Shown here: in pieces, positions 32,423 to 41,234 of the stretch
Layout of the letters: each line of letters starts with the position of its first letter
How positions within the stretch are numbered: position 1 is the stretch's first letter
DNA from: Anaerolineales bacterium
GTDB lineage: Bacteria; Chloroflexota; Anaerolineae; Anaerolineales; UBA11579
Reading direction: 5' to 3'
DNA: 64,000 bases
NCBI GenBank assembly: GCA_021463845.1
Contig: JAJTXV010000002.1
Location: 228,962-292,961 of the forward strand
Made by a program: the position numbers and the translations under genes
Notes under the pieces: generated by a model
Told to the model about the DNA's origin: nothing
What the model saw: the letters and a program-made list of their open reading frames with translations, nothing else
Database searches by the model: none

Positions 32423-34648
32423 ATGCCTAACGCGCTCGATCTCTTCGTAGTACCCCTCTACAGACGCGACGGACAAGACCAGGCTTACCTGCCCGGCGTA
32501 TACCTGCTCGATTCGCCGCGCCGCGCCGCCCGCGGCCGCGCCGGCGAACGGCTGGTGCTGCACCTCACCCTGCCGCCCGAGATCACGCTCAGCGCTGACC
32601 AGCAGCACGCCCTGCTCGGCGATCTGGCCGAGGGCTACTTCCGCACCCCCGGCTCGGTCACCGCCGCCCTGCGCGAGCAGTTCGATCGTATCAACACCTA
32701 CTTTTTGCAGCTCAACCAGCGCGGCCAGGCTGTGCCTGCCCGCCTGGCCGCGCTCTCGATTCGCGAGGACCGCACCACGCTGGCCCAGGCCGGCCCGCAG
32801 CACGGTTTCGTGCTCAACAACAGCATCCAGCACTTTTACGATGCGCCCGCCTCCGGCCGCGGCCTTGGCATGGGCAGCCAAACCGATATTCGCTTCTACC
32901 AGACCGAGCTCAACGCCGGCGACTGTCTGCTGCTGGTTCCTGACGTTCCCTCCGGTTGGAATGAAAAGACTCTCGCCAACGTCAGCGGCCAAAAACTCTC
33001 CACCCTGCGCCGCCGCTTCCTTAGCGAGGCCGGCGCACACCTGCGCGCCCTGATGCTGCTGGCCCAACCGGGCAGCGGCCGCCTTAGCCTTATGACCAGC
33101 TTTGAGGATGCGCCCCCCGCTGCCCGCCCGCAAACCGCGGCGGCCGCCCCGACAGCCGCAGCCCATGCCGCGCCGCCTGCCGCCCCCGAGCCCAGCCCGG
33201 CCGCTTGGGAGCAGCTGCCTGACCCTGAGGTTGAAGACACGGGCGCCTATCCACGCGCTGCCGCTCCGGCTGAGTTGCCAAGCCAACCACAGCCTGCCTA
33301 CGAAGACTGGCCCGCGCAACACGAACCTGAGGAGCCCAGCGGTTTTTCGGCGCTTATAGATGAAATCACCACTCGCGCCCGCCAATTTTGGCTACGCGTC
33401 TCGCCTGGCCGGCGCAGTTTCCTCCTGCGCCTGCTGCCAGACGAGCCGGTCTTCAACTTGCCCCGGCAGACTCTCGCTATCATCGCCATTGCCGTCCCGC
33501 TGGCGGTGGTCATCCTGGTCTCGGTCATCTATTTGCAGTTCGGCCGTGTTCAGCTCTACGAGAACTACCTCGCCCAGGCCCAGAGCGCGGCGGCCTTGGC
33601 CCAGGCGCGTGAAAACCCGGTCGAGATTCGCCAAGCTTGGATCGTTGCCGTCCACTACGCTGAGCGCGCCTCTGCCTACGAGCAAGACGCCCAGGCTGCC
33701 GCTGAATTGTTAGCCCAGGCCCGCCTTGCTCTGGATGATCTTGACTTCATCGAGCGCATGAATCTGCAGCCGGCCCTCTTCACCAATCTGCCCCGCGCCA
33801 CCAACATTACCCAGATGGTGGCCGACAACCGCGACCTGTACATGCTGGATGCCAGCACTGGCAAGGTGCTGCGCGCCTTCCTCACCTCCAGCGGTTACCA
33901 GCTCGACAATGATTTCTCTTGCGAGCCAGCCTCTTATGCCGGCACCATTGTGAGCAACTTGGTGGATATGGCCCTTCTGCCTTCGGGCTCGCATGTTCTG
34001 GGCGCTAACCTCGCCGCCATTGATGCCAATGGCAACATCATTTATTGCATCGTTGGTGAGCCTCCTGCAGCTGGCGTTCTCAACGAGCCCGACAGCCATT
34101 GGGGCAAGCCCGCGGCGATAGCCATAGAGAATAACAATCTCTACATTCTCGACCCTGTCACCAATGCGGTTTGGATCTATTTTGGCGAGGGTGGCTCGTT
34201 CACTGGTGAGCCGCGCTTCTTTTTCGGCGCAGAAGTGCCCAGCATGCAGCAAGCTGTCGACATTGTGATGGATGGCGATACGCTGTATGTTTTGAACGAG
34301 ACCGGCCGCGTGGCTGCCTGCGTCTTCAGCGATGATCTGGATAACCCCACCACCTGCACTGACCCGCTGGAGTTTGGCGACACGCGCCCTGGCCAGCAAA
34401 GCGGCCCTACCGTGGCCGGTGCCAACTTCTCCCAGTTTTTTCTCACCGACCCTCCAGGCCCCTCACTGTTCTTCCTTGACCCCATCGTGCCCTCGGTCTA
34501 TCAATTCAGCACCCGCCTCAGCATGACCCGTCAGTTGCGCGCCCAAGGCGAGCTGCCCACCGGGCTCGTTACCGCCTTCACCATCTCGCCCAATCGCTTT
34601 GTCTTCCTCGCTTTCGAGAACCAGGTCTACTTTGGCCCCATGCCATAG
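32423..34648 (+). CDS. Membrane protein with phosphatase-like N-terminal domain and C-terminal propeller-like domain
   Basis: The 741-residue product (ATG 32423) has three parts. Residues 1-230 resemble a PP2C/PPM fold (VTAALREQFDRINTYFLQLNQRGQAVPARLAALSIREDRTTLAQAGPQHGFVLN... LNAGDCLLLVPDVPSGWNEKTL) but the metal-binding Asp residues are not evident, so it may be inactive. An Ala/Pro-rich linker leads to a helix at about 365-390 (TLAIIAIAVPLAVVILVSVIYL) and a coiled-coil-like ARxNPVEIRQAWIVAVHYAERA region. The last 250 residues have repeated D-x-LY-LD/N strands (MVADNRDLYMLDASTGKVLRAF, NNLYILDPVTNAVWIYF, DTLYVLNETGRV), a beta-propeller pattern, predicted outside. Role unknown; priA follows by 27 nt. 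Confidence 0.78.
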   Translation: MPNALDLFVVPLYRRDGQDQAYLPGVYLLDSPRRAARGRAGERLVLHLTLPPEITLSADQQHALLGDLAEGYFRTPGSVTAALREQFDRINTYFLQLNQRGQAVPARLAALSIREDRTTLAQAGPQHGFVLNNSIQHFYDAPASGRGLGMGSQTDIRFYQTELNAGDCLLLVPDVPSGWNEKTLANVSGQKLSTLRRRFLSEAGAHLRALMLLAQPGSGRLSLMTSFEDAPPAARPQTAAAAPTAAAHAAPPAAPEPSPAAWEQLPDPEVEDTGAYPRAAAPAELPSQPQPAYEDWPAQHEPEEPSGFSALIDEITTRARQFWLRVSPGRRSFLLRLLPDEPVFNLPRQTLAIIAIAVPLAVVILVSVIYLQFGRVQLYENYLAQAQSAAALAQARENPVEIRQAWIVAVHYAERASAYEQDAQAAAELLAQARLALDDLDFIERMNLQPALFTNLPRATNITQMVADNRDLYMLDASTGKVLRAFLTSSGYQLDNDFSCEPASYAGTIVSNLVDMALLPSGSHVLGANLAAIDANGNIIYCIVGEPPAAGVLNEPDSHWGKPAAIAIENNNLYILDPVTNAVWIYFGEGGSFTGEPRFFFGAEVPSMQQAVDIVMDGDTLYVLNETGRVAACVFSDDLDNPTTCTDPLEFGDTRPGQQSGPTVAGANFSQFFLTDPPGPSLFFLDPIVPSVYQFSTRLSMTRQLRAQGELPTGLVTAFTISPNRFVFLAFENQVYFGPMP

Positions 34649-34675
34649 GCTTGCTGCCAGACCCTAGGCGCGACG

Positions 34676-37114
34676 ATGCCCGAATATGTTGAACTAGCGG
34701 TCAACGTTTCCAAAGTTTCCGGCGTATTCCATTATCACGTCCCGCCTGAGCTCGAGCACACCCTGCGCCCCGGCCACCTCGTGCTGGCCCCGTTTGGCAA
34801 ACTCATTGTCCAGGGCGTTGTCCTGCGCGCCGTTGCCCAGCCGGAGGTCGCCGAGACCCGCGCCATCGAAAGCCTGCTGGATGACCAGCCGGTGCTCACC
34901 GCCGCCCAAATTGAGCTCGCTTACCAGATGGCTCACACCACCCTGGCGCCGCTGGCCGCCTGCATTGCACTCATGCTGCCGCCCGGCATCGGCCAGGCAG
35001 CCGATGTACTCTACAACCTCGCTGGCGTCGCCCTCCCTGCCGAGCTGCCCGCCCCGCAGCAGCTGGTAGTCGATACGCTCACCAAGCGCGGTCCGCTGCG
35101 TGCCCGCCAGTTGGATAAAGCTCTGCCTCGCCGCAACTGGCGCGCCTCCATCCGCGCCCTGCAGGGGCGCGGCCTCATTACCACTCAGCCGGTCATCCCG
35201 CTCCCGCGCCAAAAGGCCAAGCTGGTGCGCACCGCCCGCCTGCTGCACGCCCCGCCGCCGGATACCAGGCTCGGCAAAACCGCCGCCGTCCATACGCGCC
35301 GCGCCGCCCTGCTGGATGCGTTGCAGCGCGAACGCGGCTTCATTGCCACCGAATGGCTCTACGCTGAAAGCGGCGCAAACCTGGCCGATCTTCGCTATTT
35401 GGAAGAGCAAGGCTATGCAGAACTCGGTGAGGCTGAGCAGCTGCGCGACCCGCTTGTGGGATTGCAAACCGCCATGGATGTCGCCCTAACCTTAACCCCC
35501 GCCCAGGATGCGGCTTGGCGTGCCGTCGAAGCCGCCCTCGCCGCCCCCCAGCCTAAGCCCATCCTGCTGCACGGTGTTACCAGCTCCGGCAAGACCGAGA
35601 TCTACCTGCGCGCTGTCGCCCATGCGCTGCAGGCGGGCCGTACCGCGCTGGTGCTGGTGCCCGAGATCGCCCTGACCCCTCAAACGGTCCAACGCTTCTT
35701 CGCTCGCTTCGGTAGCCCGGTCGGCCTGCTGCACTCCGAGCTCTCCGAAGGCGAACGCTACGACACCTGGCGTCGTGCTCGCCGCGGCGAGCTACGCGTA
35801 GTTGTTGGCCCGCGCAGCGCCCTATTCGCCCCACTTGAGAACATCGGCCTCATCGTCCTCGACGAAGAGCACGATGACAGCTACTACGAAGCTCAGCAAG
35901 ATGTCCACTATCACGCCCGTACCGCCGCGTTGCAGCTTGGCAAAATTTCCAACGCGCTGGTGCTACTCGGCTCCGCCACGCCGGATGTCGGCAGCTACAC
36001 CCAGGCTCGCAGCGGCGCCTGGCAGCTGCTGCACCTGCCAGAGCGCGTCCAGGCGCACGGCGCCATCGGCAAACCACCCGAACTTCCGCCCGTTGAAATC
36101 ATCGATATGCGCCGCGAGCTCAAGGCTGGCAATCGCTCCATCTTCAGCCGCGCCTTGCAGGGCGAGCTGGAGCAGGTGCTGCAGCGCGGCCAGCAGGCCA
36201 TTCTCTTCCTCAACCGCCGCGGCAGCGCCACCTACGTTTTCTGCCGTGACTGCGGCCATGTGATGCGCTGCCCCAACTGCGAAACCCCACTCACCCAACA
36301 CGCCGCCGGCGAACTATCTCATGAGTTGGTCTGCCACCAGTGCGGCTACCAACGCACCCTGCCGCAGCAGTGCCCCAATTGTGAAAGTACCCAGATCCGC
36401 CATTACGGCACCGGCACTGAAACTGTGGTGACGGAACTGGCCCGCCTGCTGCCTGCCGCCCGCAGCCTGCGCTGGGATCGTGACAGTACCCGCACCAAAG
36501 GCGCCCACCAGCGCATCCTTTCCCAATTCGCTGAGCACCAGGCCGATGTGCTTGTCGGCACCCAAATGCTCACCAAAGGGCTTGATCTGCCCAAAGTGAC
36601 CCTGGTGGGCGTGGTGCTGGCCGATGTCGGTTTGCAGATGCCGCACTACCGCGCCGCCGAGCGCGTCTTCCAACTCCTCACCCAGGTCGCCGGCCGCGCC
36701 GGGCGCAGTGCGCTGGGCGGCCGCGTCATCTTCCAGACCTTCCAGCCGGAACACTACGCCATCCAGGCCGCTGCTGCCCACGACTATGCCGGTTTCTACG
36801 AAACCGAGAGCGCCTACCGCCGCCAGCTGCGCTACCCGCCCTTCGCCCAGCTGTTGCGTTTGGAATTCCGCCATCTCGATGTCCGCAAAGCGGAGCAGGA
36901 AGCCGGCGCTCTGGCTGCCGAGCTGCACGCCCAGATCGCCCGCCAGGGCCGCGGCTTCACCGATGTCATTGGCCCGGCGCCCAGCTTCCACGCCCGCGTC
37001 AACAAGGAATACCGCTGGCAGATCCTGCTGCGCGGCCCGCAACCCGCCGAGCTCGTGCGCGGCGTGCGATTGCCCGGCTGGAGCGTGGAAATTGATCCTC
37101 CCGCGCCACTATAA
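34676..37114 (+). CDS. priA: Primosomal protein N' (PriA helicase)
   Basis: PriA restarts stalled replication forks by loading the primosome. The 812-residue protein has the 3'-binding domain at the N-terminus (YHVPPELEHTLRPGHLVLAPFG), Walker A HGVTSSGKTEIYLRAV (near residue 300), the DEEHD box in IVLDEEHDDSYYE, and the Zn cluster CRDCGHVMRCPNCETPL... CHQCGYQRTLPQQCPNC. Motif V-VI TQMLTKGLDLPKVTLVGV and QVAGRAGRSALGG follow. Its length is slightly above the usual 730-800 because of an extra winged-helix-like region around 130-260. It is followed 18 nt later by a phosphoribosyltransferase gene. Confidence 0.96.
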   Translation: MPEYVELAVNVSKVSGVFHYHVPPELEHTLRPGHLVLAPFGKLIVQGVVLRAVAQPEVAETRAIESLLDDQPVLTAAQIELAYQMAHTTLAPLAACIALMLPPGIGQAADVLYNLAGVALPAELPAPQQLVVDTLTKRGPLRARQLDKALPRRNWRASIRALQGRGLITTQPVIPLPRQKAKLVRTARLLHAPPPDTRLGKTAAVHTRRAALLDALQRERGFIATEWLYAESGANLADLRYLEEQGYAELGEAEQLRDPLVGLQTAMDVALTLTPAQDAAWRAVEAALAAPQPKPILLHGVTSSGKTEIYLRAVAHALQAGRTALVLVPEIALTPQTVQRFFARFGSPVGLLHSELSEGERYDTWRRARRGELRVVVGPRSALFAPLENIGLIVLDEEHDDSYYEAQQDVHYHARTAALQLGKISNALVLLGSATPDVGSYTQARSGAWQLLHLPERVQAHGAIGKPPELPPVEIIDMRRELKAGNRSIFSRALQGELEQVLQRGQQAILFLNRRGSATYVFCRDCGHVMRCPNCETPLTQHAAGELSHELVCHQCGYQRTLPQQCPNCESTQIRHYGTGTETVVTELARLLPAARSLRWDRDSTRTKGAHQRILSQFAEHQADVLVGTQMLTKGLDLPKVTLVGVVLADVGLQMPHYRAAERVFQLLTQVAGRAGRSALGGRVIFQTFQPEHYAIQAAAAHDYAGFYETESAYRRQLRYPPFAQLLRLEFRHLDVRKAEQEAGALAAELHAQIARQGRGFTDVIGPAPSFHARVNKEYRWQILLRGPQPAELVRGVRLPGWSVEIDPPAPL

Positions 37115-37132
37115 TGTTCTCAGGAGTTGTCC

Positions 37133-37627
37133 GTGCGCCGTGAATTAGTCAGTTGGGAAGAAGTCCAGCACCTCATCAACCTGCTCATCCAGCAGTTCGA
37201 GCACGACTTTCAGGCCATGCTGCTCATCACCCGCGGCGGCATTGTGCCCGGCGGCATGCTGGCCGAGCGCATGGGCCTGGCCGAGATCCTCACCGCCGCA
37301 GTAGACTTTCCCGCCCAGATGGAAATTGCTCGCCAAAAAATGCTGGTATTCCCTAAATTTGTGCAGTTCCCCGACGATGAACTACTGCGCGCCCGCCGTA
37401 TATTGGTAGTGGATGATGTATGGGGTTCCGGCCGCACCAGCACCGCGGTTAAGAACCGCGTCTCCGCTGCGGGCGGCATGCCCTTCACCAGTGTGTTGCA
37501 CTTCAACCCCCATCGCAACCTCTTCGATAACACCCGCCCCGATTACTTCGCCGCCAGCACTGACGCCTTCATCGTTTACCCTTGGGAGCACGAGCCCACC
37601 GCTGGCTGGGCCATGCGGGACTACTAG
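37133..37627 (+). CDS. Purine-type phosphoribosyltransferase
   Basis: The 164-residue protein has the PRPP-binding motif RILVVDDVWGSGRTSTAVKNRV and a flexible-loop region before it. Topology fits the xanthine/hypoxanthine PRT group (MLLITRGGIVPGGMLAERMG is the PPi loop). Substrate base not certain. The start is GTG at 37133: AGGAG ends at 37126 and the alternative TTG (37127) would touch it, while the GTG is 6 nt away. It is probably co-transcribed with priA. Confidence 0.85.
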   Translation: MRRELVSWEEVQHLINLLIQQFEHDFQAMLLITRGGIVPGGMLAERMGLAEILTAAVDFPAQMEIARQKMLVFPKFVQFPDDELLRARRILVVDDVWGSGRTSTAVKNRVSAAGGMPFTSVLHFNPHRNLFDNTRPDYFAASTDAFIVYPWEHEPTAGWAMRDY

Positions 37628-37666
37628 GCTGGGCAAACGGTCATAGCCTAAACCTGTTTTCATTTT

Positions 37667-37823
37667 GTCATCCCGAACGAGGCCCGTAGGCCGAGGAGGG
37701 ATCCGTTATGGGTTCTTTATACTATTGCCTCGTCTGTTAAAGTAATAGCCCCTTTCCGTCATTGCGAGGGGCTACTGAAGTTGCATGTTCATGCAACTTT
37801 CAGTCCCGAAGTAATCCCCAAGC
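37667..37823. repeat. Dispersed repeats C and B, tandem
   Basis: Repeat C runs 37667-37707 (GTCATCCCGAACGA ... GGGATCCGTT). Repeat B runs 37757-37823 (CGTCATTGCGAGG ... AATCCCC) and contains a 10-bp hairpin (37778-37787 with 37790-37799). This explains most of the 256-nt gap before the msrA terminator. Confidence 0.7.
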
Positions 37824-37853
37824 TATTCCATCAGCTAACAACCTCAAAAAGAA

Positions 37854-37881
37854 AAAAAGGCGAGGAATTCCTCGCCTTTTT
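37854..37881 (-). terminator. Terminator of msrA
   Basis: Perfect 14-bp palindrome with no loop base between arms (37854-37867, 37868-37881), flanked by A- and T-runs. Confidence 0.88.
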
Positions 37882-37883
37882 GT

Positions 37884-38420
37884 TTATTCTGCCACCAACT
37901 CCGCATACTTGCTGCGCAGCTTGCCCAACTTCGGCGGGATCACCGCCATGCAATAGCCTGAGAACGGATTGCGCTCGAAGTAATTGTGGTGATACTCCTC
38001 GGCCACGTGGAAATCGCCCAGCGGGGCCACTTCCGTCACGATCGGGCGCGCATATTCGCCGGCATGCTCACTGATGAACGCTTCGGCTTCCGCCTTCTGC
38101 GTCTCGTCCGCGGACAGGATCACCGAACGATACTGCGTGCCGATGTCGTTGCCCTGGCGGTTCATCGTCGTCGGGTCGTGGGTGGCGAAGAACGCCGTCA
38201 GCAGGTCGCCGTAGCTCACCACCGCCGGGTCGTATTCCACTCGCACCACCTCGGCGAAGCCCGTGCGCCCGGTGCACACCTGCTCATACGTGGGCGCCTT
38301 GGCGCCTACTGGCCCGCCGGCGTAGCCGGGTTCTATCCGCGTGACGCCCTTCAATATCTTGAGCGCGGCCTCAGTGCACCAAAAGCACCCGCCGCCAAAG
38401 ACTGCTGTTTGCGTTGTCAT
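37884..38420 (-). CDS. msrA: Peptide-methionine (S)-S-oxide reductase
   Basis: MsrA repairs oxidised methionine. The 178-residue protein has the catalytic Cys in GGGCFWCTEAALKI, the substrate site GYAGGPVGAKAPTYEQVCTG, and VEYDPAVVSYGDLLTAFFATHDPTTMNRQGNDIGTQYRSVI, all diagnostic. Only one further Cys (in FSGYCMAVI) is present near the C-terminus, a possible resolving Cys. The start is 9 nt after the stop of the upstream gene on the same strand, so both are likely to be in one transcript. Confidence 0.97.
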   Translation of the reverse strand: MTTQTAVFGGGCFWCTEAALKILKGVTRIEPGYAGGPVGAKAPTYEQVCTGRTGFAEVVRVEYDPAVVSYGDLLTAFFATHDPTTMNRQGNDIGTQYRSVILSADETQKAEAEAFISEHAGEYARPIVTEVAPLGDFHVAEEYHHNYFERNPFSGYCMAVIPPKLGKLRSKYAELVAE

Positions 38421-38429
38421 AGTGAATTC

Positions 38430-40121
38430 TTACTGCTTGCCGCGCCGGCCTTCGTCCTCGTTGATCGCCACCCAGCCGGCCATCTCGCCGATCTCGAAGC
38501 GGTCATCGTCGGCCCACTCGCGCACCGCCGAATACGAGCGATCAAAGCGCGACGAGCTGTCGCTGCCATCCAGCTGCTCCTTCACCATGGCGCGGATGCC
38601 CTGCAGGCGTTGCTGCCACTGCGCCATATTCGCCACCGTCAGGTCCACCCAGCCGTTGTGGGCGTTCTCAGACTTCACCACCGGCCCGCGCAGGATGCGC
38701 TGGCCGTCCGCCAGCAGGATCGGCAGCCCCACCGAGATGATCTCCTGGCGCAGCTTGGCATCGCTGCCGATGCGTGCTTCCAGCTTGGCCGCCATCTGCT
38801 CGGGCGTGTCGGCCAGGGCGTTGGCCATCTTGTTGCCGTACTCCTGCTTGAGCAGGAAGGCCTCGAACATGAGCTTGGACATGCGCGGCGGCCCGAGGAT
38901 CTCGAACGCCACCGATTCGCCGTGCTGCTCGCTCAGCTCGCGCAGGCGGCGCAGCGCCGAATCGCGCAGCGTGCCGGCCCGGAAGCTGGGCCCCATCACC
39001 GCGCTGTCCAGCGCGGCCACAATGTCGCGGCCGGTGTTGCCGCCCATGATCTCGCGCACCACGTTGAAGGCGATCTCCTCCGGCGTCACGAACTCCATCT
39101 GCCCGTACGAGGTGATCGCGGCGAAATCGCCAGCCGCGAACAGGCCGTTCTCGCCGGTGTTGATGTACACCGCCTCCATCGCCTTGCCAGTCGGCGCCCC
39201 AAACTCGCCGCTCGGTTTCAAGTTTGCGTCGTTCAGCGGCAGAGCTTGCTCCGGCGGGCAGTCGTACAGCATGAAGTCTTTGCCGCCGCGGCTGATCTTG
39301 CCGTAGCCGATCTCTTTCCAGGCGATCAGCGCCGTGGGCTTGAACTCCTTGACCACTGTCGGGCCGCCGGGCGTGCGCGCCATCAGGAAGGTCAGCAGTG
39401 ACTGCGCGCCGGCCAGGGCTGCCTTCGACATCAGCACCCGCGAAGGCTTCTCTTCGCCGTGGGTATACGGAATATTGAGGCCCATGCCGCCGGTGCCGCT
39501 GGTGCCCACCTTGACGTAGGCGTCCGTGCCGGCCGCCAGCATGGCCTCGTGCATGATCTGGATGTGGCGCACCAGCTGCGGGATATATAGCGAGGCCAGC
39601 AGCTGCTCGATCTCGTCGGGCCAGTTGGTTTCCGGGTTGCCTTTGGCGATCTCGCTCTGCAGCTTGCGCGCATAGGCGTAGATGTTCTGATAGGCCACGC
39701 CGGTGGAGGTATTGATGGCGTCCACTACGATGTGGGCCGGCTCGCCGTCCAGGCCGGGGGCCGTGCCGGTGATGATCTGGTATAGCAGGGATGCGTTGAG
39801 GATCTCGTCGTTCAGCTCGTCGACAATATCGTTGATGAGCACCTTGCGCTTGGCCGGGTCGGCCAGAATGGCGTTGCGGGGCGGGTTCTCCGCCTCCTGC
39901 CACTCGCTGCGCACAAAAATGTCTCCCCAGGCGGAGAGGAACTTGGTCTTACTATTCGGGAAAGCTGCTTTCAGCTCTGCGATGGCCTGATCTGATTCGG
40001 ATCTCTTTAGTGAGGCGACTACCAACCGGGCAGGCTCGTGCGCCAACAGCTCCCGGCACACGGCGTTGCCCACCAACCCAAAACCACCCAAGACAAGGGC
40101 ATTCTTTCCACGAATATCCAT
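38430..40121 (-). CDS. NAD(P)-binding protein of unknown function, 563 residues
   Basis: The N-terminus is a Rossmann fold: NALVLGGFGLVGNAVCREL (GxxGxxG) followed by LVVASLKRSE, as in short-chain or extended dehydrogenases, but the usual YxxxK motif is not obvious. The rest is a large, well-ordered, soluble region: VVDAINTSTGVAYQNIYAY, VKVGTSGTGGMGLNIPYTHGEEKPSRVLMSKAALAGAQSLLTFLMARTPGG, AVYINTGENGLFAAGDFAAITSYGQMEFVTPEEIAFNVVREIMGG. The last block looks like a cofactor-binding or lyase-type site, yet I cannot name the family. GGAG 9 nt before the ATG. msrA follows 9 nt downstream, suggesting a link with redox stress or none. Confidence 0.8.
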   Translation of the reverse strand: MDIRGKNALVLGGFGLVGNAVCRELLAHEPARLVVASLKRSESDQAIAELKAAFPNSKTKFLSAWGDIFVRSEWQEAENPPRNAILADPAKRKVLINDIVDELNDEILNASLLYQIITGTAPGLDGEPAHIVVDAINTSTGVAYQNIYAYARKLQSEIAKGNPETNWPDEIEQLLASLYIPQLVRHIQIMHEAMLAAGTDAYVKVGTSGTGGMGLNIPYTHGEEKPSRVLMSKAALAGAQSLLTFLMARTPGGPTVVKEFKPTALIAWKEIGYGKISRGGKDFMLYDCPPEQALPLNDANLKPSGEFGAPTGKAMEAVYINTGENGLFAAGDFAAITSYGQMEFVTPEEIAFNVVREIMGGNTGRDIVAALDSAVMGPSFRAGTLRDSALRRLRELSEQHGESVAFEILGPPRMSKLMFEAFLLKQEYGNKMANALADTPEQMAAKLEARIGSDAKLRQEIISVGLPILLADGQRILRGPVVKSENAHNGWVDLTVANMAQWQQRLQGIRAMVKEQLDGSDSSSRFDRSYSAVREWADDDRFEIGEMAGWVAINEDEGRRGKQ

Positions 40122-40182
40122 TCACACGCTCCATAGGAATTTGCACCCGATCAGGCGCTCCTTTAAGGATACTACGCCTTAA

Positions 40183-40227
40183 GCCTAACAAAAAAGCACT
40201 CCTGAAAGGAGTGCTTTTTTGTTAGGC
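40183..40227 (-). terminator. Long perfect-stem terminator
   Basis: 21-bp arms (40183-40203 with 40207-40227) around a GAA loop. It follows the 40229 gene on the minus strand and separates it from the next unit. Confidence 0.9.
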
Positions 40228-40228
40228 A

Positions 40229-41209
40229 CTACTGCCCGCCCACCTTGGGGAGGCCGAGGGCCTCCTCCGGGGTGGGCTTGGGCACTAGCAGCCTGCGCAC
40301 CTGGTTGGCGGCGGTGCCCAGCGTGATGACGATGATCACGATCATCGTCCAGGCGATGCTGGCGAAGACGCGGTCATCCCAGGGGCCGGGCTGTAGGATG
40401 CGGATGATTACCCCGCTGGCATAGCCGAGCAGGAACACGCTGCCCAGGCTTTGCAGCACGGTGGCCCAGCGAGTGAGCCGGGTCCAGCGGCCCTGGAATA
40501 GCTTGAGGGCCTGGATGAGTACATCCACCGCCGAGAGGGCGATGAACCAGGGCAGCAAGCCGGTCAGCCGGGTGAGCACATCATGGATGAGCGCCCAGCT
40601 TGGCCCGCTGGGCAGCGTGATGTCCCAGGGCAGCGAGCTGAACACGCCGACCATGGCGATCTGGGTGATCAGCTCGGCGATGGTGTCGGCATAGTCCAGC
40701 CGGTCGGCGGCGGGCAGCAGGGCCGGCAGCGTGGCCGGGTCCCACTCCGGCTCTTTGATCTGCAGGTCCGGCAGGGTGCGGTCGATGACGGCGAAGACGA
40801 TGGTGATGACGCCGAAGCTCATCAGCAGCACTTTGATGTAGTTGCCGATGACATCGCCCACGGTGAAGTCGAAGCCGGTATTGCGGATGACCAGCATCAG
40901 CCCGACAAGATGGATGAGCGTGATGATGGCGCCGCTGATGGTAAGCACGCGGCGGTAGGCCGGCATGACCTGCGGGTGGATGAGGGCGTTGCCGCTGCCG
41001 TAGCTGGCGGCCATCCCCTCCGGCGGGCCGTATTCCTTCAGCAGGGCGATGATGCCCGGCTGGTCGTGCTCGGCGGCGGGGTTGAGGCCGCGGGTTTCGG
41101 CCGCGTCCAGCAGGGCGGTGCGCAGCTCCAGCTGCACGTCCCCGCGGGTCTTGGCGGGCAGACGGCGGCCCACAGCTTGTACGTAACGATCGATCAAGGT
41201 TTCTTTCAT
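40229..41209 (-). CDS. HAAS-domain membrane protein, second copy
   Basis: The 326-residue product begins with a helical HAAS-type domain (LIDRYVQAVGRRLPAKTRGDVQLELRTALLDAAETRG... ALLKEYGPPEGMAASY), then about six to seven membrane helices (VLTISGAIITLIHLVGLMLVI, VLLMSFGVITIVFAVI and others) in a C-terminal module. It is a paralogue of the protein encoded just upstream (HAAS block nearly identical). HAAS-type proteins are typically encoded beside PadR regulators and are thought to be the sensor/effector partner; no biochemical role is assigned. ATG at 41209. Confidence 0.8.
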   Translation of the reverse strand: MKETLIDRYVQAVGRRLPAKTRGDVQLELRTALLDAAETRGLNPAAEHDQPGIIALLKEYGPPEGMAASYGSGNALIHPQVMPAYRRVLTISGAIITLIHLVGLMLVIRNTGFDFTVGDVIGNYIKVLLMSFGVITIVFAVIDRTLPDLQIKEPEWDPATLPALLPAADRLDYADTIAELITQIAMVGVFSSLPWDITLPSGPSWALIHDVLTRLTGLLPWFIALSAVDVLIQALKLFQGRWTRLTRWATVLQSLGSVFLLGYASGVIIRILQPGPWDDRVFASIAWTMIVIIVITLGTAANQVRRLLVPKPTPEEALGLPKVGGQ

Positions 41210-41234
41210 AGTTCTCTCTGCGCGTATGCGCTGT

